Part shown: piece by piece, positions 23,820 through 34,990 of the stretch
Layout: the number at the start of each line of letters is the position of its first letter
How positions within the stretch are numbered: position 1 is the stretch's first letter
The notes under the pieces: model-generated
What the model saw: the letters and a program-made list of their open reading frames with translations, nothing else
The model's database searches: none
What the model was told of the DNA's origin: nothing
Assembly: GCA_030248195.1 (NCBI GenBank)
Contig: JASAND010010752.1
Coordinates: 62,001 to 126,000 of the forward strand
Reading direction: 5' to 3'
DNA: 64,000 nucleotides
Source of the DNA: Trissonchulus latispiculum
Lineage: Eukaryota > Nematoda > Enoplea > Enoplida > Ironidae
Translations under genes and position numbers: made by a program

Positions 23820-24235
23820 TTTCTCCCCCTTAATGAAAGAAAGCGTCCTCGCTTTTACGGAAGTTTCTACACTGTCACTCAGTATGGGATTTTACTGGGG
23901 CTTCAGACACATTGGCTGACAACAGAACATAGCTGACCCCTTACGTCAGGTGAGAAAACTTTTGCAATGGATACGCTAAGCGCCAACGGCATACAATTGC
24001 TGAAAACAGGTGGAAGGAATCCTCAGACTATATGAATACGTATATAGAGTACAAAAGACAAACTACAAAAGCCACAAATCTAGTCTACCAAATCGAGTCA
24101 CCATAAACAGTTCGGAAAGTTCGCAATTCACACAAGAATACAAGAACATGGAGATGAATATACAGCAGATTACAGCAGAACACAACGGCAGTCAGGATTC
24201 TAGATACAGTGTCCATACTTGCAGAAAAACCTTCT

Positions 24236-27200
24236 CTACTTTGCTGCAGATCCCACCAGTCGGGTTCTCACCAGTCGTAATCGGGGACGTTTCCACTTAT
24301 AGTACTTCGAGGTAAACAACTGCTTTAGGATTAACCAAGCAATTAGCCAACACCTCTGGTGTTTGGATGCAGATTCAGTTTGCAGAAATCGAGAGACGTA
24401 GCAAGTGCTGCTACTGAGCAGATTCAAAGCAGAAACCTTTGAATTGCAGCGTTCGAAGCTAAACTTTGAGTTTAAGGAGTGCGGTACCAAGGAATCCTGC
24501 ACAGTTTGTGGTATTACAACAGCTACCGCTTTGTCCGCTTTTCCAACAATCACGCCAAGGATCAAGAACCATACAATTCCAAGAAACATTCCAAATTTCA
24601 AAATAAAGTTAAACGGCGCATTTCCACGGTCAATTCTCGAAAACGTTTTAAAACGACTGCCAGTTCCCGAAATCCTCTCAGCTCTGGCACTACACCAACC
24701 CTGTCTCTTAGGACCTTTCACTGCAGGCAGGGTTTGAGCACATATAACTTTAGCACTCACACTCCCTTGTTTGGGCAAGCTAACTGCAACTACATGCTCA
24801 AGTAAGGTTTGCCGTTTCTCATGAAATTCCTCTTGCGATTCAACATAGACTAGTATCCTTGTAGTTTCAGTGAGAACCAAGCTATGTGTTACAGTCGCCA
24901 CAGCATTGAGACTTACGAAATGTCGTTCAGCTGTTACACTTTTCGCATTTTGTGGGATTAAAATTCGAGCTGCAGGTAAGTGCTCAACAAATTCAAAAAT
25001 CTGTCTTTCTTTGATGACTTCGGTGGTAATATGGTGTTCATAATCACCGACCGCTTTGCTAGGAGGACCAGGTTTTGTGGTTACGGCTTTGATTTCGGTC
25101 AATTCGATCTGACTGGAGCACGGCAATTCTTTCTGCCTAAGGTTGGTAGAGATGGGACATGGGCTGTTAAAACTCATTTTTATGGATCCTTGGGCCTCCA
25201 GGGGTTCAGGTTGCTTACTTACTCGTCCCCGCTGTGCTTCAGAAATTTTATGCAATATCTGTCTTATAGGCTGATAGTCTGTTGTTGTGCTGACGGTAGG
25301 CTCTACCACAGCACGCTGTCCGAATACAAACTCAACTTTTGCAAACATGTATGCGAAGGAGGCAAGCAATTGCTTAAGCTTTTGCTGTTCTAAAATCGCC
25401 AGCATATAGCAAAACAAATCTAAAATTATCATGAGGTCAACAGATCTTAAACCGCTTGTTTTTATTTCACAGGGCAAGACGCAGTGAGCTGACGTTGCTT
25501 GCAGCTGTGTGAGTAAATTTACATTAGCTCCTTTATTCAGCTGTATTACTTCAGCCGACGGGTTAACTGGCAGCATAGGCGTAATACGCTGTGCTGTTGT
25601 TGCCGCCGCAGGTGCTATAACTAAGCCCTGGCCTTCATTTTTCAACATGTTGGCACTCGGTTCACTAAACCCAATTTTATCTTCCGAAACGCTAAACCCA
25701 ACACCCTCTGGGGCGCAGCTAACTACATCTTCGCAACATGAAGGTATTTCAAGACGTTCAGAAAGAAAGACAGGGCAGGTGTCGTTTTCAATTGTCTCAA
25801 TATATTTATTTAGTTCGGGCAGGGGGTCCTCACTACCTCTGTGTCCTTCACCCACTTCTACTCTGTCGGGGTGAAAACTGACACATCCTCCGAGTGCCGC
25901 TACCGCATTCGTACCCAAGATGACATCATAAGGCAGCCCCTCAGCTACGTACACATACAAATTTAGAGTCTTCCCTCCCACTAGGAAATCCGCAAAACAT
26001 CCACCTAGAATTACTACCGCATTACCGGTTAAGGAAGTGATATTTACGTTATTGCAATTTTGTAATGTGGCATCGTGTAACCCATTACGTACCAGAGTTA
26101 CTGTACTGCCCGTATCGACAAGCATTTCTGCTGGTCGACCATAAACTAACCCATAGAACAAAGGAGTCTTTCCTACAGCTGCATCAGAAAACACAGCTCT
26201 GTTAACAGCTTCACTGTCGCTCAAAGTTTGTATCAAAACGTTTGCTTGCTCGTCCTGATATGATCTCTCAGCAAGAAATCGGTTAACTAGACGCCTGTTT
26301 TGCTCTCTTAACGCAATCATTTCCTGTTGGACTTGAGTTTGCTCGCCATGAAACGCTGGCGAAGATATCGAACTAGGGACTTCATAATTTGAAGTTTTGT
26401 GGCTAGTGCTTGCACGGCTAGCCATCTCGTATCGCGTGTCTCGAATAGGAAAACGTCGGGGGTTAGGATTAGGCTGTCTCGGAGGGAATCCATTACTACT
26501 TCGAGGACATCTAGCTCGGATGTGTCCCGGTTTCCCACAGAGAAAACAAATAGGCCGGCCATCTATGGTTCGTTCATTACGTACCCCTGTGCTTGTTCTA
26601 CGGAATTCCCTAAATTCTGGTGATCTACTTCTAGGAGCACCCGTAGGGCCGTCGGATACTTTACCCGAATTAATTTCCTTTAGAGCTTGGACCATTTGAG
26701 AAGCAAAGCCTTCATACTGCTTTTGCTGCTCCTTGACTAGCTCTATCAAACCTTTCATAGCAGTTTCTTCATCTTGTTTAGCAGACGAAGGCCATTCTCT
26801 GGGAGGGGAGTCACTAAACCTAACTGACCGCACAACTTTGTCTTCTTGATCCATATCCTCAAAAGTTTCTTGTTCTTTTGCCCGTACCACGGCGTCTTCA
26901 AAAGATGTCGGCCTACTTGAAAGGACTAGCCGACGGATACTTTTCCTCAATCCGTTCATAAAAATTTCCTTTATTAGACGATCCCTAGACTCACCCTTTA
27001 AACTGTCCCCGTAAGCCTTTCTTGCTAAATTTTGTATGGCTCTGGCGAATTCTTCAACCGATTCGCCAGTCTTCTGCTGACGCCTGTGTAACTCTGAACT
27101 AGAAGTTGTGTCAGCTAAAACTTGAGTTAACGCCTCTTTCACTTGATCCCAGCTATTTTTAATGCCAGCTGGGAGAGCCTCCCATGCATCAGCAGCATAG

Positions 27201-27388
27201 CCTCTCAGGTATGCCGGAAACAATTTAACCTTACTAGTGTCTGCCCAATCGTTGATTAGAGAAATTCTTTCAAAAGTACGCACAAAATCTCGAAAATCAT
27301 CCCCAATTTCTCCTTTATAAACAGGAATTTGTTTTACATCTATGACACACTTAGAGCGGTCTAGCTCGCCTTTATCATCCCCAGGCAT
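24236..27388 (-). CDS. Gag-protease polyprotein of the LTR element, with atypical C-terminus
   Basis: The first in-frame ATG is at 27388; the frame is open from about 27690. Gag-type helical region with a retrotransposon-gag signature near the start, then a CCHC zinc knuckle (CFLCGKPGHIRARC), then an aspartic protease with MLVDTGSTVTLVRNG and a later VILGTNAVA flap-side motif. Past the protease, a short stretch (QPIRQILHKISEAQR) resembles the linker at the start of a Ty3/gypsy reverse transcriptase, but the polymerase motifs never come. Instead the frame runs on through about 300 unassigned residues with one strong hydrophobic segment (FGMFLGIVWFLILGVIVG). That could be a leftover of an env-like gene joined in frame by an internal deletion; this is inference. 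No stop codon interrupts the frame. Confidence 0.8.
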   Translation of the reverse strand: MPGDDKGELDRSKCVIDVKQIPVYKGEIGDDFRDFVRTFERISLINDWADTSKVKLFPAYLRGYAADAWEALPAGIKNSWDQVKEALTQVLADTTSSSELHRRQQKTGESVEEFARAIQNLARKAYGDSLKGESRDRLIKEIFMNGLRKSIRRLVLSSRPTSFEDAVVRAKEQETFEDMDQEDKVVRSVRFSDSPPREWPSSAKQDEETAMKGLIELVKEQQKQYEGFASQMVQALKEINSGKVSDGPTGAPRSRSPEFREFRRTSTGVRNERTIDGRPICFLCGKPGHIRARCPRSSNGFPPRQPNPNPRRFPIRDTRYEMASRASTSHKTSNYEVPSSISSPAFHGEQTQVQQEMIALREQNRRLVNRFLAERSYQDEQANVLIQTLSDSEAVNRAVFSDAAVGKTPLFYGLVYGRPAEMLVDTGSTVTLVRNGLHDATLQNCNNVNITSLTGNAVVILGGCFADFLVGGKTLNLYVYVAEGLPYDVILGTNAVAALGGCVSFHPDRVEVGEGHRGSEDPLPELNKYIETIENDTCPVFLSERLEIPSCCEDVVSCAPEGVGFSVSEDKIGFSEPSANMLKNEGQGLVIAPAAATTAQRITPMLPVNPSAEVIQLNKGANVNLLTQLQATSAHCVLPCEIKTSGLRSVDLMIILDLFCYMLAILEQQKLKQLLASFAYMFAKVEFVFGQRAVVEPTVSTTTDYQPIRQILHKISEAQRGRVSKQPEPLEAQGSIKMSFNSPCPISTNLRQKELPCSSQIELTEIKAVTTKPGPPSKAVGDYEHHITTEVIKERQIFEFVEHLPAARILIPQNAKSVTAERHFVSLNAVATVTHSLVLTETTRILVYVESQEEFHEKRQTLLEHVVAVSLPKQGSVSAKVICAQTLPAVKGPKRQGWCSARAERISGTGSRFKTFSRIDRGNAPFNFILKFGMFLGIVWFLILGVIVGKADKAVAVVIPQTVQDSLVPHSLNSKFSFERCNSKVSALNLLSSSTCYVSRFLQTESASKHQRCWLIAWLILKQLFTSKYYKWKRPRLRLVRTRLVGSAAK

Positions 27389-27731
27389 AGTAAACTCTAA
27401 TTTCCTGGGGCGAAACAGTAAAATTTTACTAGGAACAGAAAAATAACTTCCAATTGGAGTCGTAAGCTCTGGCGAGTTTCGCTCCCTCTTTTCTACAATG
27501 GGGTCCTCAACAAAATACTCTTCAACCGGCTCAGAAAAACACGAGCTAAGTGTTCGACTACCACTTGACACGTAAGACCCGTCTGGTGAACTATAAGCTC
27601 CGTCAACCAGAACTTCACTATCAGATAAACTGCGGTTCCACAACTTGATTCGATTCCCAACTATTAACGGGGTAAAACCGAAGCCCTTTCTCTCCCTTCA
27701 AAAACAGAAATCCTGGCAGCCTCGCCAAATC

Positions 27732-28832
27732 TGTAACCGGCTATATTAGACTCGTAGCCGATTACCAGGGAGAGAAGGCTTACATACAACTACTACAGAT
27801 TCCTTTTACTCAGCTATTCACAGGTTCACAAAATACAAACGCAACCTGACACAAAGCATCAACTACAAATACCTACGTCGGTACTTCCACGACACGACAC
27901 AACCGAAAACCTTAGGTAAGCACTTACACAGCCGCACAGCGGTATCCACAAACAGACAGACAGACACTAACTCCGGGCTGTCACTTCAAGTAAACCCAAA
28001 ACCGACTGACTACCCCGCAGTCGAACTTAACCTAACTAACTAGGACAAACCACGCCTAGACCTCGTGCTGCTATCGGCAGCCACTTAACAACCAACCAAC
28101 TCTTTAACACAGAGACTCGCTAAGACAGAGTGCCTGACTTGACTGACTGAACCGAGCCAAACCGACTAACCGACTAACTGGCTGAGTAGGACTAATTGTG
28201 CCGGGTATTTATACTTTTCTGCAGGTGCGTGACATTTCGAAGAACCATCCCAAAAATAGAAGGCTGACATTTAAGAAACCCAAAAAGTCGCTATTTGTCT
28301 GATTAATTCCAGGAATTCGAAAAGGTTATACTTTTTAGGAGCCTCCAATTTGCGTCAACGAGTTGACGACCCAGAGAAACTATTAATAACTCATCACTTA
28401 ATTTTTGGCAAAGGCATTAAACTTTTCTACACGGCATATAACGATTATATGCTACGTGCTAATCCAGCTAAGGCTTTCCACACAGCATATAACGATTATT
28501 GACACGTTATATGCTGCATGCTAACACAGCTGCAGCCAGCAGCATTATATGCATCATATATTACAGCAGCAGCAGGAGCAGGCAGCCTTTTATGCATTAT
28601 ATTACAGCAGCAGCAGGCAGCCTTATATATACACGTCGAAACAGCAGCCTGCTTATATATTACGCAGCAGCAGCTGCTATATGCCAGTATATGCAGCGTG
28701 CTAAAATCGCGCTGCGACAAGGAAAAGACAAGAAGGATGTATATTACGTACGTTATATACCTACGTTAATGGTTGCACGTATTTTATAGATTATATGTTA
28801 CGTAGTAATTTGTACCTAAGTGTCATGTTACA
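27732..28832 (-). repeat. 5' LTR of the retroelement
   Basis: 1,101 bp, bounded by TGTAAC and GTTACA. Minus-strand TATA-type box at about 28203-28214 and a CAG-rich patch at about 28527-28680. Presumed promoter of the gag-protease frame. Confidence 0.9.
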
Positions 28833-29075
28833 CAAAAATGAAATTGTTCAAAAGTGGTCAAATTTGGTATCAAATGAAAGCGGTGTGGGGGGAGGATTTA
28901 GGGGGGGGGGGGGGGGTTGGGGTTGGTAAAAAAATTTGAAAAGAGAACTTTTGTCATAGAACTGCATGCTCAAAGTGGCTGTAGAGTGCTGTGGTGGGGT
29001 GGGGCGGGAACTTAGTGCGATTTTTGGTCAAAAATGAAATTGTTCAAAAGTGGTCAAATTTGGTATCAAATGAAA
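28833..29075. repeat. 47-bp direct repeat
   Basis: A block starting caaaaatgaaattg occurs at 28833 and again at 29029, about 196 bp apart, with poly-G-rich sequence between. It abuts the LTR; origin unclear. Confidence 0.6.
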
Positions 29076-29215
29076 GCCGTAAGCGAGCTGAGCAACTTTT
29101 GTCGTAGAACTGCATGCTCAAAGTGGTTGTGGAGTGCTGTGGTTGGCTTGCTTGCTATCTTGCTTGCTTGCTTGATATCTATACATACCTCAGGAGCATA
29201 CATATATAAAATAAT

Positions 29216-29976
29216 AGAAAACAAGAACAAAAAGTGTTCCTTCGTCGCATGTAAAATACATATGAGTCTTCGTAGGCAGGTTATACATAAGCAAAAACTA
29301 GCCTGTAAAATACATATGAGTTCCGTAGGGAGGTTGTAAATTAAGGAAAACAAGTTGCAACCGCTTAACATATGAGCCTGTCCTACAACGAGGTTCATAT
29401 TGGCGTCACAGTGCATTCCACATTAAAGCCTTATTAAAGAACTTCAGCTCCATCCTCATTACGGAAAAATGAATAGACGTTGTGGCCCAGAAGAAATGGA
29501 CTGAAGTGAACCACGACTGCTCAAGCTGAACTGTACATGCAACCTGATGTTTCCTAAAACACTATGACACACCTCTAGTGCATTCTCGAAACACTTTCAC
29601 ATTATACACACGCAGAATGCGTTCCCAGTTGGCTGTGGGTCAGAGCGCCTCATGGCGTACCGTATTGAGCATATGCACACTATAATGACTGATCAACATA
29701 TGAAGGATAATTTGTAATGAAAAGCTTTATGCAGTATGTATTTATATAAAAGTAAAATATATATATCTGCAAATTATTCGTATTATGACATACGCCAATA
29801 TGAGCCTCGTTGTAGGACAGGCTCATATGTTAAGCGGTTGCAACTTGTTTTCCTTAATTTACAACCTCCCTACGGAACTCATATGTATTTTACAGGCTAG
29901 TTTTTGCTTATGTATAACCTGCCTACGAAGACTCATATGTATTTTACATGCGACGAAGGAGCACTTTTTGTTCTTG
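29216..29976. repeat. Inverted repeat with about 190-bp arms
   Basis: Left arm about 29216-29406 and right arm about 29788-29976 are near-exact reverse complements, with a 380-bp spacer. Likely a foldback or MITE-type element; no target duplication recognised. Each arm itself contains two copies of a catatgagt/cgtagg motif. Confidence 0.75.
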
Positions 29977-30537
29977 TAGAAGACGAAATGTCTTCTATTT
30001 TTGAGCCATATTACAAGCCAGTTGTAGCACTGCTTGCTGTGCTCACAGACATTTGTGCGCTCACTTGCAGGCGAAGCCCTCGTGAAAGGCACTCGTGCCC
30101 TTCACTCGGAGCTTCGCCTGCTAGTGTGCATACAAATCTCTGAGAGCACTCCTGGCAGTGCTACAACTTACACTTGTGATGCCATCATACAGCAATAGAA
30201 ATAGAACTCGGCTAGATTATGCTCAAGATCGACTTGTCCAAGGCTTACACTTTCGAGCAGATATACTTGCCAGTTGCGCGAAACAGTATTTGACATGTTT
30301 GGTGTTAGAGAGCTATAGCAGTTTTTGTGAAGACAATTGACGGCCGGTTTAAAGGGTAGCAAAATTTTCATTCACTTTGCCTATTTTTTAGAAATACCCT
30401 GAAAGACTTAATTGTTTAGAGCACAGTATAAGGCAAGAACAGGTACAGAACGCACCCCGGCGCCACTCCAGTGTTGTTGATGGCATTCTTTTCTTATCTA
30501 ATTTCTTTTCTACTCGAATTAGAGCTTTGGTAGTATA

Positions 30538-30538
<1 letters not shown>
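29977..30538. other. No gene seen
   Basis: Between the inverted repeat and the (TA)n tract of the LINE. No exon or repeat supported. Confidence 0.4.

Positions 30539-30625
<87 letters not shown>
30539..30625. repeat. (TA)n tract at the 3' end of the LINE
   Basis: About 87 bp of TA. RTE-type LINEs have very short 3' UTRs ending in simple repeats, so this may be the element's own tail or its target. Confidence 0.9.
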
Positions 30626-30628
<3 letters not shown>

Positions 30629-33600
30629 CCTGTATTCACCTGTCCCCGCGGGTGCGGGGTGCCATTGCTATGGTTACTTTGGCCTTCCAACGCACGCGGT
30701 CCTCAGCATGTACCAACATCTCGTGAAAAGGATGTGCTTTCCAGCGCTTATAAGAGACCTCTCTGAATGCCGGTTCCATATCTTTCTGGGTGGTTCGCGC
30801 CCACGTTTCAACGGCTCTCCCTCTGGGGCGTTTCCAATCGTTAGGGATGGCAGATAGGAGAGCCATTTTCGCATTCCGTGAAGTGGGCATACGTAGTACA
30901 TGGCCAAGCCAACACATCCGCCTTTTCCTAACAGTTTCAAGAGCAGTCAGGGTTCGATGACAAGCAGCATGGATGGTAGATGTCCGAAGATGATCCCGCT
31001 TACTCACACCCATTATCCGCCTAAGGCACATATTTTCAAACGTTCTTATGGTTGCAGCATCCGTATGCCTGGTGGTCCAGGTTTCACAACCGTACAGCAC
31101 GGTTGGCATAACTGCAACGTCGAATACGGCGAGCTTAGTTTCTAAGCTTACAGAAGGCCTCGACCACAGACATTTATTAAATGATGAAAAGCAGCGAGAC
31201 GCCTTTGTAATCCTATTCTGTAGCTCCGTGCCCATGTCACCAGACGCAGTTACAATAGATCCAAGGTAGCAAAACTCGCTTACCACCTCCAAAGGCGAAC
31301 CATATAAGTTAATGGTGGGTGGATCAGGACAGCAGCAGGACATCACCTTCGTTTTTGTTGCACTAATAGTCAAGCCAACTCTGGCGGCTGTTGATGCAAT
31401 ACGTGAAATTGTATCCTGCATCTGTTGGACGGATTCAGCAAAGACAACAATGTCGTCTGCATAGTCCAAGTCCGCGAGTCGGCAGCCCTCACCTATCTGT
31501 ACTCCATCAGTGGGTGTTAGGGCAGTAGACATCACCCAATCAATCGCATAGTTAAATAGAGACGGTGAGAGTACGGAACCCTGGCGTACTCCTGTCTTGA
31601 TAGTGAAGGGGTCCGATAGCTGGCAATCTGTTCGTACTCTGCAGTTAGTGTCAGAATAAAGCATGCCTATAAGTCTGGTCAGCTTTACTGGGACGCCCTC
31701 AGACTCCATGATGGACAAGAGGGATGCGCGATCCACAGAATCAAACGCAGCCTTAAAGTCGATAAAAGCTGTCACTGTAGGTCTTCGGAATTCATGTCTT
31801 CGCTGAAGGACTTGCCGTAACATAAAGATCTGATCCACACATCCTCTACCAGGTCGGAATCCAGCTTGATTTTCTCTAGTTAGCTCATTGCATTTCTTCC
31901 TGAATCTATTCAGCACGATGGCCTCAAAGATTTTTAGGGCAATGCAAAGCAGAGAAATGCCCCTGTAGTTCCCACAATTACTGCGATCTCCTTTCTTGTG
32001 TATGGGCACGATGACAGCAGTTCTCCAAGCGTCTGGGATGGACTCGCTACGCCAGATCAGTCGGAACAACTTGACCAGGATGTCAACAATCGAATCTCCA
32101 CCTGCCATAAATACCTCCGGGGGGATCCCGTCGATTCCAGCAGCTTTATTTGCCTTTAAAGCATTTACCACAGTAATAATCTCTTCTCGACTGGGTGGCA
32201 GGGAGTGATCGACAGCATCGTATTCCCCTTTGTACGGCAGATCTTCATCGCTCAGTGGATCGTTAGGCGGTGCAGCATTCAACAGATCTTCAAAGTGACC
32301 TTGCCACCGCTTTGCTTGATCTTCTGGTTTACTCAGAATGACCCCATTTTTATCTCTGATAGGACAAGTTAGCCGTGAATTGCATTTTGACAAATGTCTG
32401 ATTTTGTCGAATAACTTTCCATAGTCATGGGTCGTAGCACAACGGTTGAGGTCAATGGCTGCGTGTTTCCAAAATTCTTCTAGGTCACGCTGCATGCCGC
32501 CGTCTAGATGTTTCTTCAGAATCGGGCGCTTGCTTTGTTCTGCCGAGGCGAAACGTTTTGCTACTTGAACAGTGTCTTCCGTAACCCACCGGACTTGTTT
32601 CTTAGGTCTACGGGGGAGAGACTGAAGCTCTGATTTAATGATTTGAGAGAAGCTGTCCCACGCAACGTTAATGTTATCATCTGAAACATCTGAAAGAGCA
32701 CCGAAGCGATTCCGAAGGTTGAGTTGGAAGCGATCGCGGATTTCAGGAATTTTCAACGGGGCTGCATTTGGCGTTGCATTCGTTGAGGCAGTCCTAGCTG
32801 TGCTCAGTTTGAAACGAACTCTAAACACTACCATTGCATGGTCAGAAGGGAGGGTGTTGCCCCAATAAGACCTGCAATTGTTAACTGCGCTACGCCATCG
32901 TTTGTTTGTGAGCACGTGGTCGAGCTGATAGAAGTCCCGGCATCCGGGACTTGCCCATGTCTCTAGATGACGTTGTCGGTGCTTATAATTAGTACTACAA
33001 ACAAACAGCGAGAACAACTGCGCAAACGAGATTAGCCTAGAGCCGTTGTCAGTCCGAGTCCCAAGCGCGAAAGGCCCAACACACTGCTCTCCCATTAAAC
33101 GCGGACCCAGCTGAGCATTAAAGTCTCCAGCAATGAAGATGCTGTCTTGTTGGTGCAGACAGGAGACTACATCACTTAAATCACTGTAGAACTCGTTCTT
33201 CTCGTCGGCTGTAGCGGCATCCGTGGGAGCGTAAACGGATACTAGAGTAATATTAGCTGGCCGTGCTCTGACTCTTAAAGTGGCTATTCGCGGTGAATGG
33301 GGTACGAATTCCGTTACGGATGAGACCAAGTCTCTGTGTACCGCAAAGCCAACTCCAAGAACTCCTTTTTGCTGTACGCCATCTGTTCCAGAGAAGTACA
33401 GCTTGTAGATATTGCTCGTTGGTCCTGCTGCGGACATTGGCAGATCTACTGTACCACTTAAAGACATGCGATGCTCTGACACACAGGCAATGTCTATTCG
33501 CTTTGAGGATAAGGAATCCGCGAGCAGTTCCTTGTAACCACATCTCAGCAACGTACGTACATTCCACGCCGCCAACTTAATTTCTTCCTTGGAGAGGTTA

Positions 33601-34132
33601 AGCTTTCTTCCCGCTAGCATATTTTCCACACAATGCGCGGGTACACCGTGCGCGTCGTCTTTCCAGGACGCGGTAGCATTTGTCTTATTTACCTTTGTCG
33701 TAATATCCATAGCAAAAGTTTCATGGAGATATAGGATATCCGGGTCTCCAGTTCCGGTATCCATGAACGAAGACTCCTTGCCGCTGGATGCCAACCGACG
33801 CAGAGGGAGCCCCACCAGTGAGCCGCCAGATGCTGGACAGTCGCTTGCAGCTGGATTTCACTATTTAGCCCATAGCTGGGAGCTTGGCCTATTTGGAGGC
33901 GGCCAATACCCGCCTCGTCACATCACAGTCATCGGTTGAGTGTGGTATTTTGTAGGGAAACCAACGCCACTTGGAGCCCCCACCACAACCTCGTTATGAT
34001 GCCGCTGTTTGGTCCACGACTGCTTATTCGCCGGGCATAGCCCGCTTATATCGCAGCTGACCCTCATATCTGAGGGTCGTCCGGCTATCCGCCACCTGCC
34101 GACGCGTCCGATACGGTACAGCCCCCGCCCGG

Positions 34133-34134
<2 letters not shown>
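30626..34134 (-). mobile_element. RTE-like non-LTR retrotransposon (LINE), apparently intact
   Basis: About 3.5 kb between two (TA)n tracts (30539-30625 and 34135-34201). One long reading frame encodes endonuclease plus reverse transcriptase. After the stop codon only two ggtgaatacag-type repeats separate it from (TA)n, the short tail seen in RTE elements. The 5' 320 bp are GC-richer leader. Insertion within a TA microsatellite would explain TA on both sides. Confidence 0.8.
30636..33764 (-). CDS. LINE endonuclease / reverse transcriptase
   Basis: About 1,042 residues from the first ATG at 33764 to TGA at 30636; the frame is open to 33815. N-terminal third is an AP-type endonuclease: AAWNVRTLL, VCVSEHRMSL-like strand, IFIAGDFNAQLG, and LPSDHAMVVF. 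The middle is reverse transcriptase: AFIDFKAAFDSVDR (motif A), GVRQGSVLSPSLFN (motif B), LDYADDIVVFAES (catalytic motif C). The C-terminus has RRMCWLGHVLRM and a PRGRAVETW motif, the tail typical of the RTE group. It copies its own RNA at nicked chromosomal DNA. No stop or frameshift interrupts the domains, so it may be recently active. Minus-strand frames inside it are shadows. Confidence 0.9.
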   Translation of the reverse strand: MDTGTGDPDILYLHETFAMDITTKVNKTNATASWKDDAHGVPAHCVENMLAGRKLNLSKEEIKLAAWNVRTLLRCGYKELLADSLSSKRIDIACVSEHRMSLSGTVDLPMSAAGPTSNIYKLYFSGTDGVQQKGVLGVGFAVHRDLVSSVTEFVPHSPRIATLRVRARPANITLVSVYAPTDAATADEKNEFYSDLSDVVSCLHQQDSIFIAGDFNAQLGPRLMGEQCVGPFALGTRTDNGSRLISFAQLFSLFVCSTNYKHRQRHLETWASPGCRDFYQLDHVLTNKRWRSAVNNCRSYWGNTLPSDHAMVVFRVRFKLSTARTASTNATPNAAPLKIPEIRDRFQLNLRNRFGALSDVSDDNINVAWDSFSQIIKSELQSLPRRPKKQVRWVTEDTVQVAKRFASAEQSKRPILKKHLDGGMQRDLEEFWKHAAIDLNRCATTHDYGKLFDKIRHLSKCNSRLTCPIRDKNGVILSKPEDQAKRWQGHFEDLLNAAPPNDPLSDEDLPYKGEYDAVDHSLPPSREEIITVVNALKANKAAGIDGIPPEVFMAGGDSIVDILVKLFRLIWRSESIPDAWRTAVIVPIHKKGDRSNCGNYRGISLLCIALKIFEAIVLNRFRKKCNELTRENQAGFRPGRGCVDQIFMLRQVLQRRHEFRRPTVTAFIDFKAAFDSVDRASLLSIMESEGVPVKLTRLIGMLYSDTNCRVRTDCQLSDPFTIKTGVRQGSVLSPSLFNYAIDWVMSTALTPTDGVQIGEGCRLADLDYADDIVVFAESVQQMQDTISRIASTAARVGLTISATKTKVMSCCCPDPPTINLYGSPLEVVSEFCYLGSIVTASGDMGTELQNRITKASRCFSSFNKCLWSRPSVSLETKLAVFDVAVMPTVLYGCETWTTRHTDAATIRTFENMCLRRIMGVSKRDHLRTSTIHAACHRTLTALETVRKRRMCWLGHVLRMPTSRNAKMALLSAIPNDWKRPRGRAVETWARTTQKDMEPAFREVSYKRWKAHPFHEMLVHAEDRVRWKAKVTIAMAPRTRGDR

Positions 34135-34201
<67 letters not shown>
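34135..34201. repeat. (TA)n tract at the 5' side of the LINE
   Basis: About 67 bp of TA repeats directly upstream of the LINE leader. Confidence 0.9.
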
Positions 34202-34203
<2 letters not shown>

Positions 34204-34394
34204 GACTATTAGAACTCTTAACCATTAGAAGATAGCGTTCCAATTTCCTTGAAGTGAGCATACCTGCTTGTGGAGGGAGGTTCAGCCGTTTAGCATGCAG
34301 AGCATGTGTCTGCAGCTCTTAACAGGGAGCCCGCCAGCTGTCACACTCATATATTATGTACTCTTGGTTTTATATAAACTCCTAATGTAATTTG

Positions 34395-34990
34395 GGTGAT
34401 TCTTCCGTATACACACACCTGTGTCTAAAATTCACAAAACTTGACCGATTGAGCTCAAATTTGGTATGGGTGCATGTTAACACATTTCTGGTCGATCTGT
34501 GACAAAAATTTTAAAATTTAAAAAATTTAAATTTTTAAGTTTTTTAAGGGGGGACCAAGGGGAGCCAAAAATTTTTTGTCTCCAATTTCGCTGAAAAGTT
34601 GCACACAGGGGTTTTCAGGGTCGCTGAACACGAATCTGAAAACCGTTTTTTGATCCAGCTTTTCATTAGCTCAGTATAAGCTAAAGATTTAAGCTTAACT
34701 TTTAAGCTCATTTCTAGCTAACGAAAAGCTGGATCGAAAAACGGTTTTCAGATTCGTGTTCAGCGACCCTGAACTTTGTGTGCAACTTTTCAGCGAAATT
34801 GGAGACAAAAAATTTTTTGGCTCCCCTTGGTCCCCCCTTAAAAAACTTAAAAATTTAAATTTTTTAAATTTTTAAATTTTTGTCACAAATCGATCAGAAA
34901 TGTGTTAACATGCACCCATACCAAATTTGAGCTCAATCGGTCAAGTTTTGCAAATTTTAGACACAGGTGTGCGTATACGGAAGAATCACC
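34395..34990. mobile_element. 596-bp foldback MITE with 8-bp target duplication
   Basis: Starts GGTGATTCTTCCGTATAC and ends in its reverse complement. Perfect duplication GTAATTTG at 34387-34394 and 34991-34998. Almost the whole element is an inverted repeat with arms of about 285 bp and a short centre near 34690. GG...CC ends with an 8-bp duplication are compatible with Merlin-type elements; superfamily uncertain. Confidence 0.85.

Larger units (their letters stand above)
22721..28832 (-). mobile_element. LTR retrotransposon, Ty3/gypsy-like, lacking reverse transcriptase
   Basis: Minus-strand element: 5' LTR 27732-28832, primer-binding-site candidate at 27712-27727 (TGGCGAGGCTGCCAGG on the minus strand, 4 bases from the LTR), one long reading frame, polypurine tract 23820-23833 (AAGGGGGAGAAA on the minus strand), 3' LTR about 22721-23819. 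The LTRs start TGTAAC and end GTTACA and differ by small substitutions and indels, so the insertion is not brand new. The reading frame carries gag and protease, but the reverse transcriptase, RNase H and integrase core is missing. The left boundary runs into poly-G, so no target duplication could be confirmed. Confidence 0.85.

Noticed and set aside
22721..28837. Target duplication of the LTR element
   Set aside because: The left flank is poly-G and the right flank is caaaa; no duplication can be claimed.
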